Positions 29,572 through 39,119 of a stretch of DNA of 64,000 nt are shown here, piece by piece; position 1 is the stretch's first letter; every line of letters starts with the position of its first letter. This DNA is from JACQFZ01 sp045810625. Lineage in GTDB: Bacteria; Pseudomonadota; Gammaproteobacteria; Acidiferrobacterales; Sulfurifustaceae. The position numbers and the translations under genes are program-made. Location of the stretch: positions 1-64,000 of the forward strand of contig JBJMVQ010000074.1 in assembly GCA_045810625.1 (NCBI GenBank). Reading direction: 5' to 3'. The notes below the pieces were generated by a model. It ran no database searches. It was not told the origin of the DNA and saw only the letters and a list, made by a program, of their open reading frames with translations.

Positions 29572-30402
29572 TCAACTGCGGCGAGTGTCGTAGCTTACGA
29601 ACCCGAGCTCGGGTTCATTGCCTTCCGGCGAATCGAGATAGAGCTCGTTCAGCCGAAACCAGCTCGGCGGCATCAGAGCGTCGCCGCGGACCAGCGTGTC
29701 ATAGTCGCGGCCGCCGAGCGCGAGATGCGCGACCGTCAGATAAAGCCGATCGAGCCGACGTGCGTCGAGCATCGTGTAAAGAACATCGGGACCGCCGATC
29801 AAGTACAGTGTACGGAATCCGCGTTCGCGCGCGATCGCTTCGATCTCCTCGCCGACCACCCAGCGGTGTCGGCCGATCTTCACCGGGAATCCGCCCGCTT
29901 CGATCTTTCTCGCGGCGTTGCGATCCGCCTGCGCTCCGACGAGGAAAATAAAATCACCGCACGATCGTTCGAGAAAGCGGGCAATCGGAAAATCGAGGTC
30001 CTTGCCGAGCACGATGCAGGTCGGCCGCGGCGGCAGCGAACGCTCGCGACGCCAGGCGGCAATATCTCCTTCTTCGAACTCCTCGACGCATTCTATCCAG
30101 TCGCGATTCTCCTGCAGCATCGCGCACACGCGGCTGCACGACGTCACGACCACCTCGGCCTGTGCCGCAAGCTCTCGATAAAGCCGCCAATCGTGCTCAC
30201 TGGAAATAGCGCGTGGCGGTCGAAGCCGGCCCATTTCGCGGTCGATCTGCGAGATACGGCCGTCGAGACTCGACACGAAATTCGCGTACACGAACGGACG
30301 TTCAGGAACGCCGAGTCGACGCACGTCGTGCGCGAGATACGTCCCCGCCACCGGTCGCTCGCCGGAAGGCGGCGGGTACAACCGCGTGAGTCGCCCATTC
30401 AT
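29572..30402 (-). CDS. RibD C-terminal-domain reductase (DHFR-like)
   Basis: A 276-residue protein with the dihydrofolate-reductase-like fold found in the reductase half of RibD: RPFVYANFVSSLDGRIS at the start, WRLYRELAAQAEVVVTS, and the NADPH/Rossmann-like LYLIGGPDVLYTMLDARRLDRLYLTVA. No deaminase domain is present, so it is a stand-alone reductase. It may act in riboflavin synthesis or on another pyrimidine-like substrate; no other rib gene is nearby. It lies 48 bases after the aminotransferase gene on the same strand. Confidence 0.88.
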   Translation of the reverse strand: MNGRLTRLYPPPSGERPVAGTYLAHDVRRLGVPERPFVYANFVSSLDGRISQIDREMGRLRPPRAISSEHDWRLYRELAAQAEVVVTSCSRVCAMLQENRDWIECVEEFEEGDIAAWRRERSLPPRPTCIVLGKDLDFPIARFLERSCGDFIFLVGAQADRNAARKIEAGGFPVKIGRHRWVVGEEIEAIARERGFRTLYLIGGPDVLYTMLDARRLDRLYLTVAHLALGGRDYDTLVRGDALMPPSWFRLNELYLDSPEGNEPELGFVSYDTRRS

Positions 30403-30450
30403 TCGGCGACCCTAACACAGCGGGCCGCGTATCGAGAGCGCGCCGGCTGC

Positions 30451-31785
30451 TTAGGGCACTTCCCGCAGCACCTCGCCGAGAATTCCGAAGATCTCGTTGA
30501 TGTGCTGCTTCTTCAGAATGAGCGGCGGCGATAGCGCGATGATGTCGCCCGTCTGGCGTACCAGCAATCCGCGTTGGTAGCAGCGCACGAACACCTCGTA
30601 CGCGCGTGCGGCCGGCGCTTCGGTGCGCGGAGCCAGCTCGATCCCCGCCATGATTCCCATATTGCGCAAATCGATGACGTTTGGTGCACCCTTGAGGCTG
30701 TGCACAGCGTCTTCCCAGAGAGGACTGAGTGCCTTGGCGTTTTCGAAAATGCCTTCGTCGCGGTACACATCGAGCGTCGCGAGCGCGGCCGCGCACGCGA
30801 GCGGATGGCCCGAATAGGTGTAGCCGTGGAAGAATTCAATCGCCGGGTCCGGTCCCGTCATGAATGCGTCGTGAATGTGCTTGCGCACGATGGCTGCACC
30901 CATCGGTACCGCGGCATTCGTCACGCCTTTTGCGATGGTCATGATGTCGGGCAGGACGCCGAAGCGCTCGGCGCCGAACGCGGCGCCGGCTCGACCGAAG
31001 CCGGTAATGACTTCATCGAAGATCAGGAGAATGCCATGCTTGTCGCAGATCGTGCGCAGCCGCTGCAGATAGCCCTGCGGTGGCACCAGCACACCGGTCG
31101 ATCCGGCAACAGGTTCGACGATCACCGCCGCGATCGTGCTCGCGTCGTGCAACGCGACGAGGCGATCGAGATCGTCGGCAAGCTGCGCGCCCCACGCCGG
31201 CATTCCGCGTGAGAACGCATTCTTCTCGAGATCGTGCGTGTGGGGCAGATAGTCGGTGCCGGGTAAACCCGGGCCGAAGTTGCGGCGATTGAGTCCGATC
31301 CCGCCGACCGAGACGCCGCCGAAATTGACGCCATGGTAACCGCGCTCACGCCCGATCAAGCGCGTGCGCGAGCCCTCGCCGCGCATGCGATGATACGCGA
31401 GCGCGATCTTCAGCGCTGTGTCGACCGCTTCCGACCCGGAATTGGTGAAGAACACATGATCGAGATCGCCCGGCGTAATCTCCGCGATGCGTCCGGCAAG
31501 CTCGAATGCCTGCGGATGGCCCATCTGAAACGGCGGCGCGAAGTCGAGGGTGCCCGCCTGACGGCGAATCGCCGCTGCGATCGGCTCGCGGCAGTGACCG
31601 GCGTTGACGCACCAAAGTCCGGAGGTTCCATCCAGGATCTTGCGACCGTCGTGGCTGAAATAATGCATGTCCTTTGCGGACACCAGGAGCCTCGGCGCGG
31701 ATTTGAACTGGCGGTTTGCGGTAAAAGGCATCCACCAAGCGTCGAGCTGCGTCGGTTCAATACGGGGCGGGTTAGCGGTGTCCAT
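30451..31785 (-). CDS. Class III aminotransferase, beta-alanine:pyruvate (omega-amino acid) type
   Basis: A 444-residue PLP-dependent enzyme. LDAWWMPFTANRQFK at the start, HDGRKILDGTSGLWCVNAGH, FTNSGSEAVDTALKIA, LLIFDEVITGFGR and the PLP lysine in MTIAKGVTNAAVPMGA are class III marks; the N-terminal wording and length favour the omega-amino acid:pyruvate aminotransferase group. I chose ATG 31785, since GGAG lies eight bases upstream; an ATG two codons earlier is too close to it. It would transfer amino groups between beta-alanine or related amines and pyruvate. Confidence 0.9.
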   Translation of the reverse strand: MDTANPPRIEPTQLDAWWMPFTANRQFKSAPRLLVSAKDMHYFSHDGRKILDGTSGLWCVNAGHCREPIAAAIRRQAGTLDFAPPFQMGHPQAFELAGRIAEITPGDLDHVFFTNSGSEAVDTALKIALAYHRMRGEGSRTRLIGRERGYHGVNFGGVSVGGIGLNRRNFGPGLPGTDYLPHTHDLEKNAFSRGMPAWGAQLADDLDRLVALHDASTIAAVIVEPVAGSTGVLVPPQGYLQRLRTICDKHGILLIFDEVITGFGRAGAAFGAERFGVLPDIMTIAKGVTNAAVPMGAAIVRKHIHDAFMTGPDPAIEFFHGYTYSGHPLACAAALATLDVYRDEGIFENAKALSPLWEDAVHSLKGAPNVIDLRNMGIMAGIELAPRTEAPAARAYEVFVRCYQRGLLVRQTGDIIALSPPLILKKQHINEIFGILGEVLREVP

Positions 31786-32041
31786 CGTCATGGCTCCTTG
31801 ACATAAAACGAGGCTCGGGTGCGACCGTTGAAGCGCGGTCAGAGCTTCATCGGCGGTCGCGATATTCGATCGTAACTCAGATTGCACCGGGAGGCGCGTC
31901 CCGAGGTACGGCAACACACTCGACGTGGAACCTGGCACTTCCATGCAGCAAAAAGGAACGGGTTTGCTCGTGCTACAGCGACACGCCGGTTGACGCTGTC
32001 GCCGCGGAGCCCTTTACTACTTATTACACGAGGAGGAGCAC

Positions 32042-33184
32042 TTGAAACCCGAGACCGAGACCCCGACCCCCGCCGAAACATTTTATGCGCGCACATTCGC
32101 CCTGCTTACGCTGGCGCTGCTCGGCTTTCTGCTCTATCAGATTATGCTGCCGTTCTTCGCGCCGCTCGCCTGGGCGCTCTTCATTGCGTTTCTGATTTTC
32201 CCGATTCACACGTGGCTTGCGGGCAAGCTGCGCGGCCACGCGAGCGTATCGGCCGCGCTGCTGACGGCGGCGACGCTCGTGATCGTGCTCGGACCTCTCG
32301 CGGCGCTGAGCGCCGCATTCGCCGCACAGGTCACCGAGTTGCTGCAATACGCGCAGCAGCTCGCGTCCGATCGCGGGGCGTCCGCATTCGCCGATATCGG
32401 CACGATCCCCGTGTTGGGCCGCGCGCTCGATTGGGCGCAGCAAACCTTCGGCGTATCGCTTGCCGACATTCAGGGTTGGGCCATGCAGGGCACGCGCACG
32501 GTGCTGCAATTCCTCGCGTCCATGGGCGGCAAGATTTTCATGGGCGCCGTCGGCACGGTGATTGGCTTCGTGCTAACGATGTTTCTGCTGTTCTTCACCA
32601 TACGAGACGGCGAACAGATGCTCGGGACCGTACGGGCACTCATTCCCGCATCACCGGCCAACAAGAACCGGCTGTTCAAACACCTCGCCGCCGTCACGCG
32701 CGCGATGGTTTACGGCACCGGCGTGACGGCACTCACGCAAGGAGCGCTCGTTGGAATCGGATTCGCGATCGTGGGCCTGCCCTCACCCATCGTCTTCGGC
32801 GTGCTCGCGGCATTGTTTGCGCTGGTCCCGATGGCCGGTACGCCGGTAATCTGGGTGCCCGCGGTACTGATACTCGCGGCGCAGCAGCGCTGGATCGCGG
32901 CGATCTTTCTGCTCGGGTGGGGTGTGTTGGTCGTAACGATCGACAACGTGCTGCGTCCCTATCTCGTGGCCGGCCGCGCGCCGGTCGGAACGCTCACCGT
33001 TTTCATGGGAGTGCTCGGCGGCGTTTCGACATTCGGCGCGATCGGCGTCTTCTTGGGGCCCGTCGTGCTCGCGCTCGTCATCGCGCTCATCCGCTTCACA
33101 CTCGAAGTGCGCGAAGCCGAAGCGGAGGCGGCTAAAACCGTGGCGGTAGCGCCGAGCGAACCGACACGCGTCGAGCGGCGTTAA
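32042..33184 (+). CDS. AI-2E family (PerM-type) permease
   Basis: A 380-residue inner-membrane protein with about eight hydrophobic segments, LYQIMLPFFAPLAWALFIAFLIFP at the N-terminus, the soluble middle region, and family motifs VLTMFLLFFTIRDGEQM and GIGFAIVGLPSPIVFGVLAALFALVP. The family includes autoinducer-2 exporter TqsA, ion antiporters and proteins of unknown function, so no cargo is assigned. The start is TTG at 32042, with AGGAGGAG about seven bases upstream. It diverges from the aminotransferase gene. Confidence 0.9.
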   Translation: MKPETETPTPAETFYARTFALLTLALLGFLLYQIMLPFFAPLAWALFIAFLIFPIHTWLAGKLRGHASVSAALLTAATLVIVLGPLAALSAAFAAQVTELLQYAQQLASDRGASAFADIGTIPVLGRALDWAQQTFGVSLADIQGWAMQGTRTVLQFLASMGGKIFMGAVGTVIGFVLTMFLLFFTIRDGEQMLGTVRALIPASPANKNRLFKHLAAVTRAMVYGTGVTALTQGALVGIGFAIVGLPSPIVFGVLAALFALVPMAGTPVIWVPAVLILAAQQRWIAAIFLLGWGVLVVTIDNVLRPYLVAGRAPVGTLTVFMGVLGGVSTFGAIGVFLGPVVLALVIALIRFTLEVREAEAEAAKTVAVAPSEPTRVERR

Positions 33185-33753
33185 CGAGACATCGCCCGCG
33201 GCTCGCGCATTTTGGGGCGAGCGTTACTTCACTTTCTTTCGCTCGATTTCCAACCGCTCCTTCGCATTCGCTTCGAGCCCGTCGAGTTGTTTCAGAATCA
33301 CCCCCTGGTTCACGAGCGGATGCGGATCGCGCGGGTTGCGCGTCTTGAGACTTTCCACGGCTTCGAAGAGAGCGATCGAAAACGGATGAGTGGTGAGATG
33401 CGTGGCAATCGGCCGATCGGGCGTGATGACGAGTGCGCGAATTTTTCTGCGCGCTGCTCCGATACGCCTCGACCGGGCTCGCGTCTTTTGATCGCATTCA
33501 GCCGATCGCATTCAGCCCGAGTCCGCCGACGGTGATGCCAAGAAAAGCGCTGAGGGCGGAGTTTTCAGCAGCGATCAATCAGTGAGCACGCCCGTTATAT
33601 GAGGAGCCGCGACACGAGGGCGGGCTGCGAGACCGCGCGATTGCCGCCTCGTGCGGCCGGCAATGCCCAGACAACGCGTGCGCGCCCTAGCGAGCCAGGT
33701 CACTGGGCGAAACGCGCACGCAGACGAAAGGAGATGGTGCTTACGTCAGCCGG
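33185..33753. other. Gene-poor gap with one remnant
   Basis: The 569-base gap between the permease gene and the PA2779-type gene has a 6-bp hairpin GCTCGC/GCGAGC at 33201-33222 after the permease stop, and a short conserved-looking minus-strand stretch at 33224-33409 (listed separately). From about 33430 to 33753 I see neither coding signal nor structure. Confidence 0.5.
33224..33409 (-). pseudogene. Probable C-terminal remnant of an MBL-fold hydrolase
   Basis: Sixty-one residues on the minus strand, beginning IATHLTTHPFSIALFEAVES and including the segment DPHPLVNQ and a Lys-rich end (ERLEIERKKVK). THP/SNHP followed by a helix and a DPHPxV motif is how subclass B3-like metallo-beta-lactamase-fold proteins end. 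The metal-binding core is absent; the sequence upstream in this frame (Arg-rich) does not look coding. I infer a gene that lost its 5' part. The family assignment is from memory of motif pattern and is tentative. Confidence 0.4.
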
Positions 33754-34119
33754 CTACAGCGCCAGCGCGAGAACAATGATCAGCACCAGGATGAGAATCA
33801 GCTCGTTATTGGACAACCGACCGCCGGCCGGCAGGTCGCCGAGTTTGCCCGCGAGCGCGCGCACTTCGGCATCGGTCATCGCGTCGACTCGGGCTACGGC
33901 CTGCTCCGGAGGAACACCGAGCGTTTGCAGCTGCGTCGCCAATTCGGGCCGTTGCACAAGCGCCTTCAGTTGCGCGCGCAACTCCGCCGCCTGTCCTGAG
34001 TTCATCGCGTCTTCGGTACTGACGATCGCGGCACTCGCGGGTACAGCGACCGCAAGGCTCAGCGCACAGGAAAAGAAAAACCCGACGATCGACGTACGTA
34101 GCTGGCGTGGCGACTTCAT
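33754..34119 (-). CDS. PA2779-family exported protein
   Basis: A 121-residue protein with a signal peptide (IVGFFFSCALSLAVAVPASAA), a short helical middle (TEDAMNSGQAAELRAQLKALVQRPELATQLQTLGV, PEQAVARVDAMTDAEV) and a C-terminal hydrophobic stretch LILILVLIIVLALAL that may anchor it. This is the pattern of the PA2779 family, of unknown function. In Pseudomonas and other genomes it is next to a PA2778-type cysteine peptidase; no such gene is here. Confidence 0.85.
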   Translation of the reverse strand: MKSPRQLRTSIVGFFFSCALSLAVAVPASAAIVSTEDAMNSGQAAELRAQLKALVQRPELATQLQTLGVPPEQAVARVDAMTDAEVRALAGKLGDLPAGGRLSNNELILILVLIIVLALAL

Positions 34120-34274
34120 GCTTCCTCCCTGTTTATTGGTTGTGTTTCACCTATATAAGCATCGCCTGTCGCTTTGGCTAGCCTCCCCGCGCTACCTTCT
34201 GTCCGGTCATCGCGCTTTTATATCCGTTCCGCCTCTCGACCGCGCTGAATAAAGACCGTATCGCGCGCGACCCG

Positions 34275-35645
34275 CTACCCCGCCGCGCGGCGGGAATCGT
34301 CGACGTCGGTGCGAAACATGGCTTCCATCTCGCGCCGGATTTTCACCGCCTCGGCGCTCTCGTCGGTCACGACATCGCTCCAACGCACCGCCTCGCCGGC
34401 TTTCACGGCATTCCGCAGCTTCACCTGATGCGCCAACCCGATCGGCAAACCGCCGAACCGCAGCGACTCCGCGGCGGGCATGAGCTTTCCCCACACGGTG
34501 TAACCGCCTTCGCCGTCGAGCATCTCACCGGCCTTCAAGTCGCGCTTCGCCGTCGCGACGACATCTCCACGGAAACCGGTCGCGGCGCCGGTCGGTTCCT
34601 TGCGCAGCGCCGCGCTCGCGACCGAGACACCCAGCTCGAGCCCGATCAGGTGATACGGTTTGTACATCGCGGAATACTTGCCCGAAGGATCGGTGACCAG
34701 ACCGTATTCGCCGAAGCAGCGCGCGACGTAATCCGACGGCGCCTCGAACACCACGTACACGCCCCAGCGCAGATCGCGAAATACCGGCCGGCCGTCGCGC
34801 TCGAGCGACGAGATCACTTCGACTTGGCCCTTGTGATGAAGCTGCCCGCCCGCGTCGCGCGGACGCAGCACGCGCGGGAGATCGTCGACGCCGCACGGCG
34901 GAAACGCGAGGCCGTGCGGCGCCGGCGTCAATCCGGTCGCGTTCGCGACCGCCGCCATTTCGATGCCCGACTTCGTCCCGTCGAGAAACGAGTTGAACAT
35001 CTGCGCGTTCATGCCGCCGAGGCGCGCCTGCTCCGGCGTGAGACCGTAGTGCGACCACACGGTGTCGGGCGTCGACGCATGATACGAGGGCAGATACTTG
35101 GTGCCTTTGCCCGCCGCGACGACGTCGAACCCCGCCGTGCGCGCCCAATCGACCAGCTCGCAGATCAGCGCCGGCTGATCGCCGTACGCGAGCGAATACA
35201 CCACGCCCGCTTCGCGCGCGCGCGCGGCGAGCAGCGGACCGGCGAGCACGTCGGCTTCGACGTTGACCATCACGATGTGCTTGCCGTGCGCGACGGCGGC
35301 GAGCGCATGCCGGATGCCGGCCGGCGGACTGCCGGTCGCGTCGATCACAACGTCGAGCCCGGGCGCCGCAATCAGCGCGGCCGCATCCTCGCCGACATGC
35401 GTCGTGCCGCGACTGTACGCCTCGGCGAGCGAGCGCGCATCGATACGCTCCGCGGGCCAGCCGACGCGCGCGAGCGCCTCGCGCGCGCGCGGCACGGAAA
35501 GATCTGCGACGCCGAGCAGATGCAGGCCCGGCGTGCGCCGCGCCTGCGCGAGAAACATCGATCCGAATTTTCCGGCGCCGATCAAGCCGACCCGTATCGG
35601 CGCGCGCGACGCTTCGCGCTCTTGCAGCAGGCGATAGAGGTTCAT
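34275..35645 (-). CDS. Homoserine-dehydrogenase-like oxidoreductase with C-terminal SAF domain
   Basis: A 456-residue protein. The N-terminus is an NAD(P)-binding Rossmann domain (VGLIGAGKFGSMFLAQ), continuing with VIDATGSPPAGIRHALAA and HIVMVNVEAD as in homoserine-dehydrogenase-like proteins. The middle (AGKGTKYLPSYHASTPDTVW, TKSGIEMAAVANATGL) fits the Predicted homoserine dehydrogenase group. The C-terminus (RDLKAGEMLDGEGGYTVWGK ... AHQVKLRNAVKAGEAVRWSDV) is a SAF domain, as in sialic acid synthase and altronate dehydratase. No aspartate-pathway gene is close, so a role in sugar or polyol metabolism is as likely as homoserine synthesis. It diverges from the esterase gene. Confidence 0.82.
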   Translation of the reverse strand: MNLYRLLQEREASRAPIRVGLIGAGKFGSMFLAQARRTPGLHLLGVADLSVPRAREALARVGWPAERIDARSLAEAYSRGTTHVGEDAAALIAAPGLDVVIDATGSPPAGIRHALAAVAHGKHIVMVNVEADVLAGPLLAARAREAGVVYSLAYGDQPALICELVDWARTAGFDVVAAGKGTKYLPSYHASTPDTVWSHYGLTPEQARLGGMNAQMFNSFLDGTKSGIEMAAVANATGLTPAPHGLAFPPCGVDDLPRVLRPRDAGGQLHHKGQVEVISSLERDGRPVFRDLRWGVYVVFEAPSDYVARCFGEYGLVTDPSGKYSAMYKPYHLIGLELGVSVASAALRKEPTGAATGFRGDVVATAKRDLKAGEMLDGEGGYTVWGKLMPAAESLRFGGLPIGLAHQVKLRNAVKAGEAVRWSDVVTDESAEAVKIRREMEAMFRTDVDDSRRAAG

Positions 35646-35912
35646 CGTTCGCTCCTAATCCCGGCGCTACACAACGCGGGCATTAAGCCTTAGTTCAAGT
35701 GCGACGGCGCGGACGGCGCGCGTGTGCCTTTCGAATTACCGTCACTACTTTTCAATTTCTGCGGCCACAGGCGCCGTCCCGTTTCACTGTGCAGAAAGAT
35801 CGCGCACTATTCGCGGAGCTGAGGGATTTACCGTATTGTTCACAGCGACGCCTGCGCTCTACTTTGCGACGAAATAGTAACGCCGTCCAACAATAACGCT
35901 ACAGGGGAAAAT

Positions 35913-38189
35913 ATGAATAATAAGTCACGCGCCCGCCTTCGCCGCCGCCGGTTTCTGCTCGCCCTGATGTTCGTCGTCGGAACGCCCGCGGTCGGGACGC
36001 TCGTCAACGCCAAATCCATGCACGCCCACGCCGCGGAAGCAGCCGCATCGCTCTATCAGGGTCCGGCGCCCCGGCCCGGTCCCGACATTCTGTACGCCGC
36101 GCCGCCGCGCGCGCCGCAGCTCGAAAACACCGGCGCATGGGGCGCGGGCCCGATTCTCATCTCGGGCGCGAGCGCGTATCGCAAGGGCGAGTTTCTGTAT
36201 CAGGATTTCTTGTACGACGACCACGGTGCGAACGGCGGCGTGCCCGATCCGAACGATCCGCGCACGACCGGCAGCGCGTTCTCGGGGCCGAACGGCACGT
36301 ACACGTACCCGACCGATCCGGTCTACGCCAACAACGCCGCCGATTTCGTCGAGCTGCGCGTGAAGCCGGCCGGCCAGGCGACGCTCTTTCGCGTCACGCT
36401 CAATACGTTGATCGATCCCGCGCGCGTCGCCTTCACGATCGCGATCGGTCAGTCGCCGGCAGCGGTCGAATTTCCGCACGGCGCCAACGCGCGCGCGCCG
36501 GCCGAATTGTTCCTGACGGTGCACGGCCAGACGGCGGACCTTATTAATGCGGCGAGCGGCCAGCCGGTCGCACCGGCGCCAACGGTGAGCGTCGATCTCG
36601 TGCGGCGCCAGTTCGAAGTGCGCGTCGCCAAGACGGCGTGGGACCCGGGCCAGCGCGTCGTGCGGCTCGCGGCCGGCGTCGGGCTATGGGACGTCACGAA
36701 CGGCCGCTATCTGATCCCCGCTGCCGCCGCAACCGCAACCACGCCCGGCGGCGCCGGTGCGCTGCTTCGACCGCCCGCGTTCTTCAACGTCGCGTTCCGC
36801 TTCGACGAGCCGATGCCCGACCCGTCCGATCTGTCGCAGACCGGCAACGCCGCCTGGTGGCGCGACGGCGCGCAGGGCGAAGCGCTGCGCGGCGGCGACA
36901 TCAGCGGCTTCTTCGCGATGGTCGATTTCGCGAAGCTCGCGAAGAACGTCACCGACGACATGCGCGGCCTGCCGACCGGCGTGCCGCAGTCGGGGCCGAT
37001 GGATCGCATCTTCGCGAGTCACTTCGAAACGAAGCAAGGCGTCGACTTCACGAGCGAGTGCGGTGAAGCCGCCGCCTGCAAAGGCGAACTGCTCGGTCAG
37101 CTCCAGCCGTACGCGATCTACGTGCCGGTCAAACCGCAGCCGGCCGACGGTTACGGCTTCACGCTGCTGCTGCATTCGCTCAGCGCGAATTACAACCAGT
37201 ACCTCGGCAGCCTCAATCAATCGCAGCTCGGCGAGCGCGGCCGCGGACACATCATCGCGACGCCCGCCGGGCGCGGGCCGGACGGCTGGTACGTCGATCA
37301 TGCCGCGGCCGACACTTTCGAAGTCTGGAACGACGTCGCGCGAAACTACCGGCTCGATCCGGCGCTGACCTCGATCAGCGGCTACTCGATGGGCGGCTAC
37401 GGAACGTTCAAGTTCGCCACGCGCTACCCGGACCTGTTCGCCAAAGCGCATACCGTCGTCGGACCGCCCGCGCTCGGCATCTGGGCGCCGCCCGCGTCGC
37501 CCACCGGCGGCGAGAGCACCAACACCTTCAACCTGCTCGAAGGCGTGCGCAACATTCCGTTCCTGATGTGGGTGCAGGTGACCGACGAGCTGGTGCCCTA
37601 CTCCGGCACGTCGGCGCAGGCGCAGCGCTTCGATCAGCTCGGCTACCGCTACGAGTTCGACAGCTTCACCACCGGCGAGCATCTGACGCTCGCGCTGAAC
37701 GATCAGTACGAGCCGTCGGCCGCGTTCCTCGGCGACGCGCGGGTCGACCGCGATCCGGCGCACGTGACCTACGTCGTGAATCCGCGCATGGATTTCCCCG
37801 ACGCCGGACTCGTCGGCGATCACGCGTACTGGCTCTCGGGCCTGCGGCTGCGCGACGCGAGCGGCGACGCGCCGCGCGGCACGATCGACGTGTTCTCGCA
37901 CGGCTTCGGCGTCGGCGATGCGCCGCCGCTGCCGACGCAGACGGGCGCCGGACTTCTCACCGGCGGCAATCTGGGCGCGCTCGCGTTCGTGAGCCAGTCG
38001 AAGGCGTGGGGCGCCGCGCCCGTGCAGCTCGCGGCAAACCGGCTCGACATCACGGCGCGCAACATCGCGGCCGTCGTCGTGCATGTCGACCGCGCGCGCG
38101 TTGGATGCGACGTCGTATTGAACGTCGACACCGACGGACCGCTCACCGTCACCCTGCAGGGTTGCGGGCGCGAAGCGCGGTTCCCGTGA
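35913..38189 (+). CDS. Large secreted alpha/beta hydrolase with glucodextranase-like N-terminal module
   Basis: A 758-residue exported protein. An Arg-rich start and hydrophobic stretch (FLLALMFVVGTPAVGTLVNA) look like a signal peptide, possibly Tat-like given RRRR. Residues ~60-330 are beta-rich (YQDFLYDDHGANGG, ADFVELRVKP), resembling the C-terminal binding module of glucodextranase. Residues ~400-620 are an alpha/beta hydrolase with elbow GYSMGGYGTFKFATRYPD (Ser492), an acid near VTDELVPYSGT and a His in TTGEHLTLA. A final ~100 residues end with a Cys pair. It probably hydrolyses an ester or peptide bond outside the cytoplasm; substrate unknown. It converges on the PhyH gene with a 6-base gap. 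Confidence 0.82.
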   Translation: MNNKSRARLRRRRFLLALMFVVGTPAVGTLVNAKSMHAHAAEAAASLYQGPAPRPGPDILYAAPPRAPQLENTGAWGAGPILISGASAYRKGEFLYQDFLYDDHGANGGVPDPNDPRTTGSAFSGPNGTYTYPTDPVYANNAADFVELRVKPAGQATLFRVTLNTLIDPARVAFTIAIGQSPAAVEFPHGANARAPAELFLTVHGQTADLINAASGQPVAPAPTVSVDLVRRQFEVRVAKTAWDPGQRVVRLAAGVGLWDVTNGRYLIPAAAATATTPGGAGALLRPPAFFNVAFRFDEPMPDPSDLSQTGNAAWWRDGAQGEALRGGDISGFFAMVDFAKLAKNVTDDMRGLPTGVPQSGPMDRIFASHFETKQGVDFTSECGEAAACKGELLGQLQPYAIYVPVKPQPADGYGFTLLLHSLSANYNQYLGSLNQSQLGERGRGHIIATPAGRGPDGWYVDHAAADTFEVWNDVARNYRLDPALTSISGYSMGGYGTFKFATRYPDLFAKAHTVVGPPALGIWAPPASPTGGESTNTFNLLEGVRNIPFLMWVQVTDELVPYSGTSAQAQRFDQLGYRYEFDSFTTGEHLTLALNDQYEPSAAFLGDARVDRDPAHVTYVVNPRMDFPDAGLVGDHAYWLSGLRLRDASGDAPRGTIDVFSHGFGVGDAPPLPTQTGAGLLTGGNLGALAFVSQSKAWGAAPVQLAANRLDITARNIAAVVVHVDRARVGCDVVLNVDTDGPLTVTLQGCGREARFP

Positions 38190-38195
38190 CGCCCG

Positions 38196-39002
38196 TTACG
38201 CGGCCGTGGTCGCGGCGTCTTGCGAGTAGCGCAGGAGGCAATCGTCGCTCAGCGTCTCGATCGGGGTGAAATCGCGATTCGCGATCCAGGTCGGACGCTT
38301 GAAGCGGCGGATCGCGTTGTCGCAGCGGTTGAGCGACAGATACACGATCCAGCGCGACCACGGCGTCAGGTTCGAGCCCGAGGCGTGCACGAGGTTGCCG
38401 TGGAACAGGAGCATCGAGCCGGGCGCGCCCTTCGGCGCGACGATTCCGCCTTCGGCGACGAGGCGCGTGATCGTCTCGTGGTCGATGGTCCAGAGCGGAT
38501 AGCTCGTCGTCGTGACATCGTGGCCCGCCTCCAGCCGGCCCTTGCGATGGCTTTTCGGGATGAACATGAGCGGACCGTTGAACTCGTTCACCTCCGCGAG
38601 AAAGAGCGCGATGTTCATCGCGCGCGGAGTCGGCATGTCGTCGTCCTGGTACCAGGTCGCGTAGTCCTGATGCCACTGCCACACCGCGCCGTCGAACGCC
38701 GCCTTCGCGTTGATCTTGAACTGATGCAGGTACAAGTCGTCCGCGCCGAGCAACTGCCGCCCCGGCTCGATCAGGCGCGGATGACGCGCGAGGATGCCGA
38801 ACACCTCGTTCCACGTCTGCACGTAAAACGCGGAGCGCGGCGCGTCCGAGCCCTTTTCGTGAATTACTTCCGGCCGTTGCTCCGCCAATACACGCGGCAC
38901 CTCGCGGTTGAGCAAGTTCATCTCCTGCGGCGTAAATACGTTCGGCAGGAACAGATAGCCTTGTTCATGAAATTCCTGAATTTGCCGATCCGTCAGTTTC
39001 AT
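38196..39002 (-). CDS. Phytanoyl-CoA dioxygenase (PhyH) family protein
   Basis: A 268-residue Fe(II)/2-oxoglutarate-dependent oxygenase. MKLTDRQIQEFHEQGYLFLPNVF is the standard opening of the family. The metal facial triad is seen as the HxD pair in WQWHQDYATWYQDDDMPT and a distal His in FHGNLVHASGSNLTP, followed by the SxWRxxxYxxxN-like RWIVYLSLN that binds 2-oxoglutarate. Relatives hydroxylate ectoine, phytanoyl-CoA, secondary metabolites or small amino compounds. No ectoine gene is present, so the substrate is open. Confidence 0.88.
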   Translation of the reverse strand: MKLTDRQIQEFHEQGYLFLPNVFTPQEMNLLNREVPRVLAEQRPEVIHEKGSDAPRSAFYVQTWNEVFGILARHPRLIEPGRQLLGADDLYLHQFKINAKAAFDGAVWQWHQDYATWYQDDDMPTPRAMNIALFLAEVNEFNGPLMFIPKSHRKGRLEAGHDVTTTSYPLWTIDHETITRLVAEGGIVAPKGAPGSMLLFHGNLVHASGSNLTPWSRWIVYLSLNRCDNAIRRFKRPTWIANRDFTPIETLSDDCLLRYSQDAATTAA

Positions 39003-39119
39003 ATCTGCGCCTCCGGCAGTTCGTCGGATATTTGCCTGTCACGCGCACCACGCCGCCTATCGTAACATCGCTTCGCAATACCCCAACCTCGTTCTGAAAA
39101 ACCGCACCAAGGTTGTCTC

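Noticed and set aside
36684..38084. A 466-codon minus-strand open frame opposite the secreted esterase
   Set aside because: Antisense to a well-supported gene with GxSxG motif; no recognisable domain.
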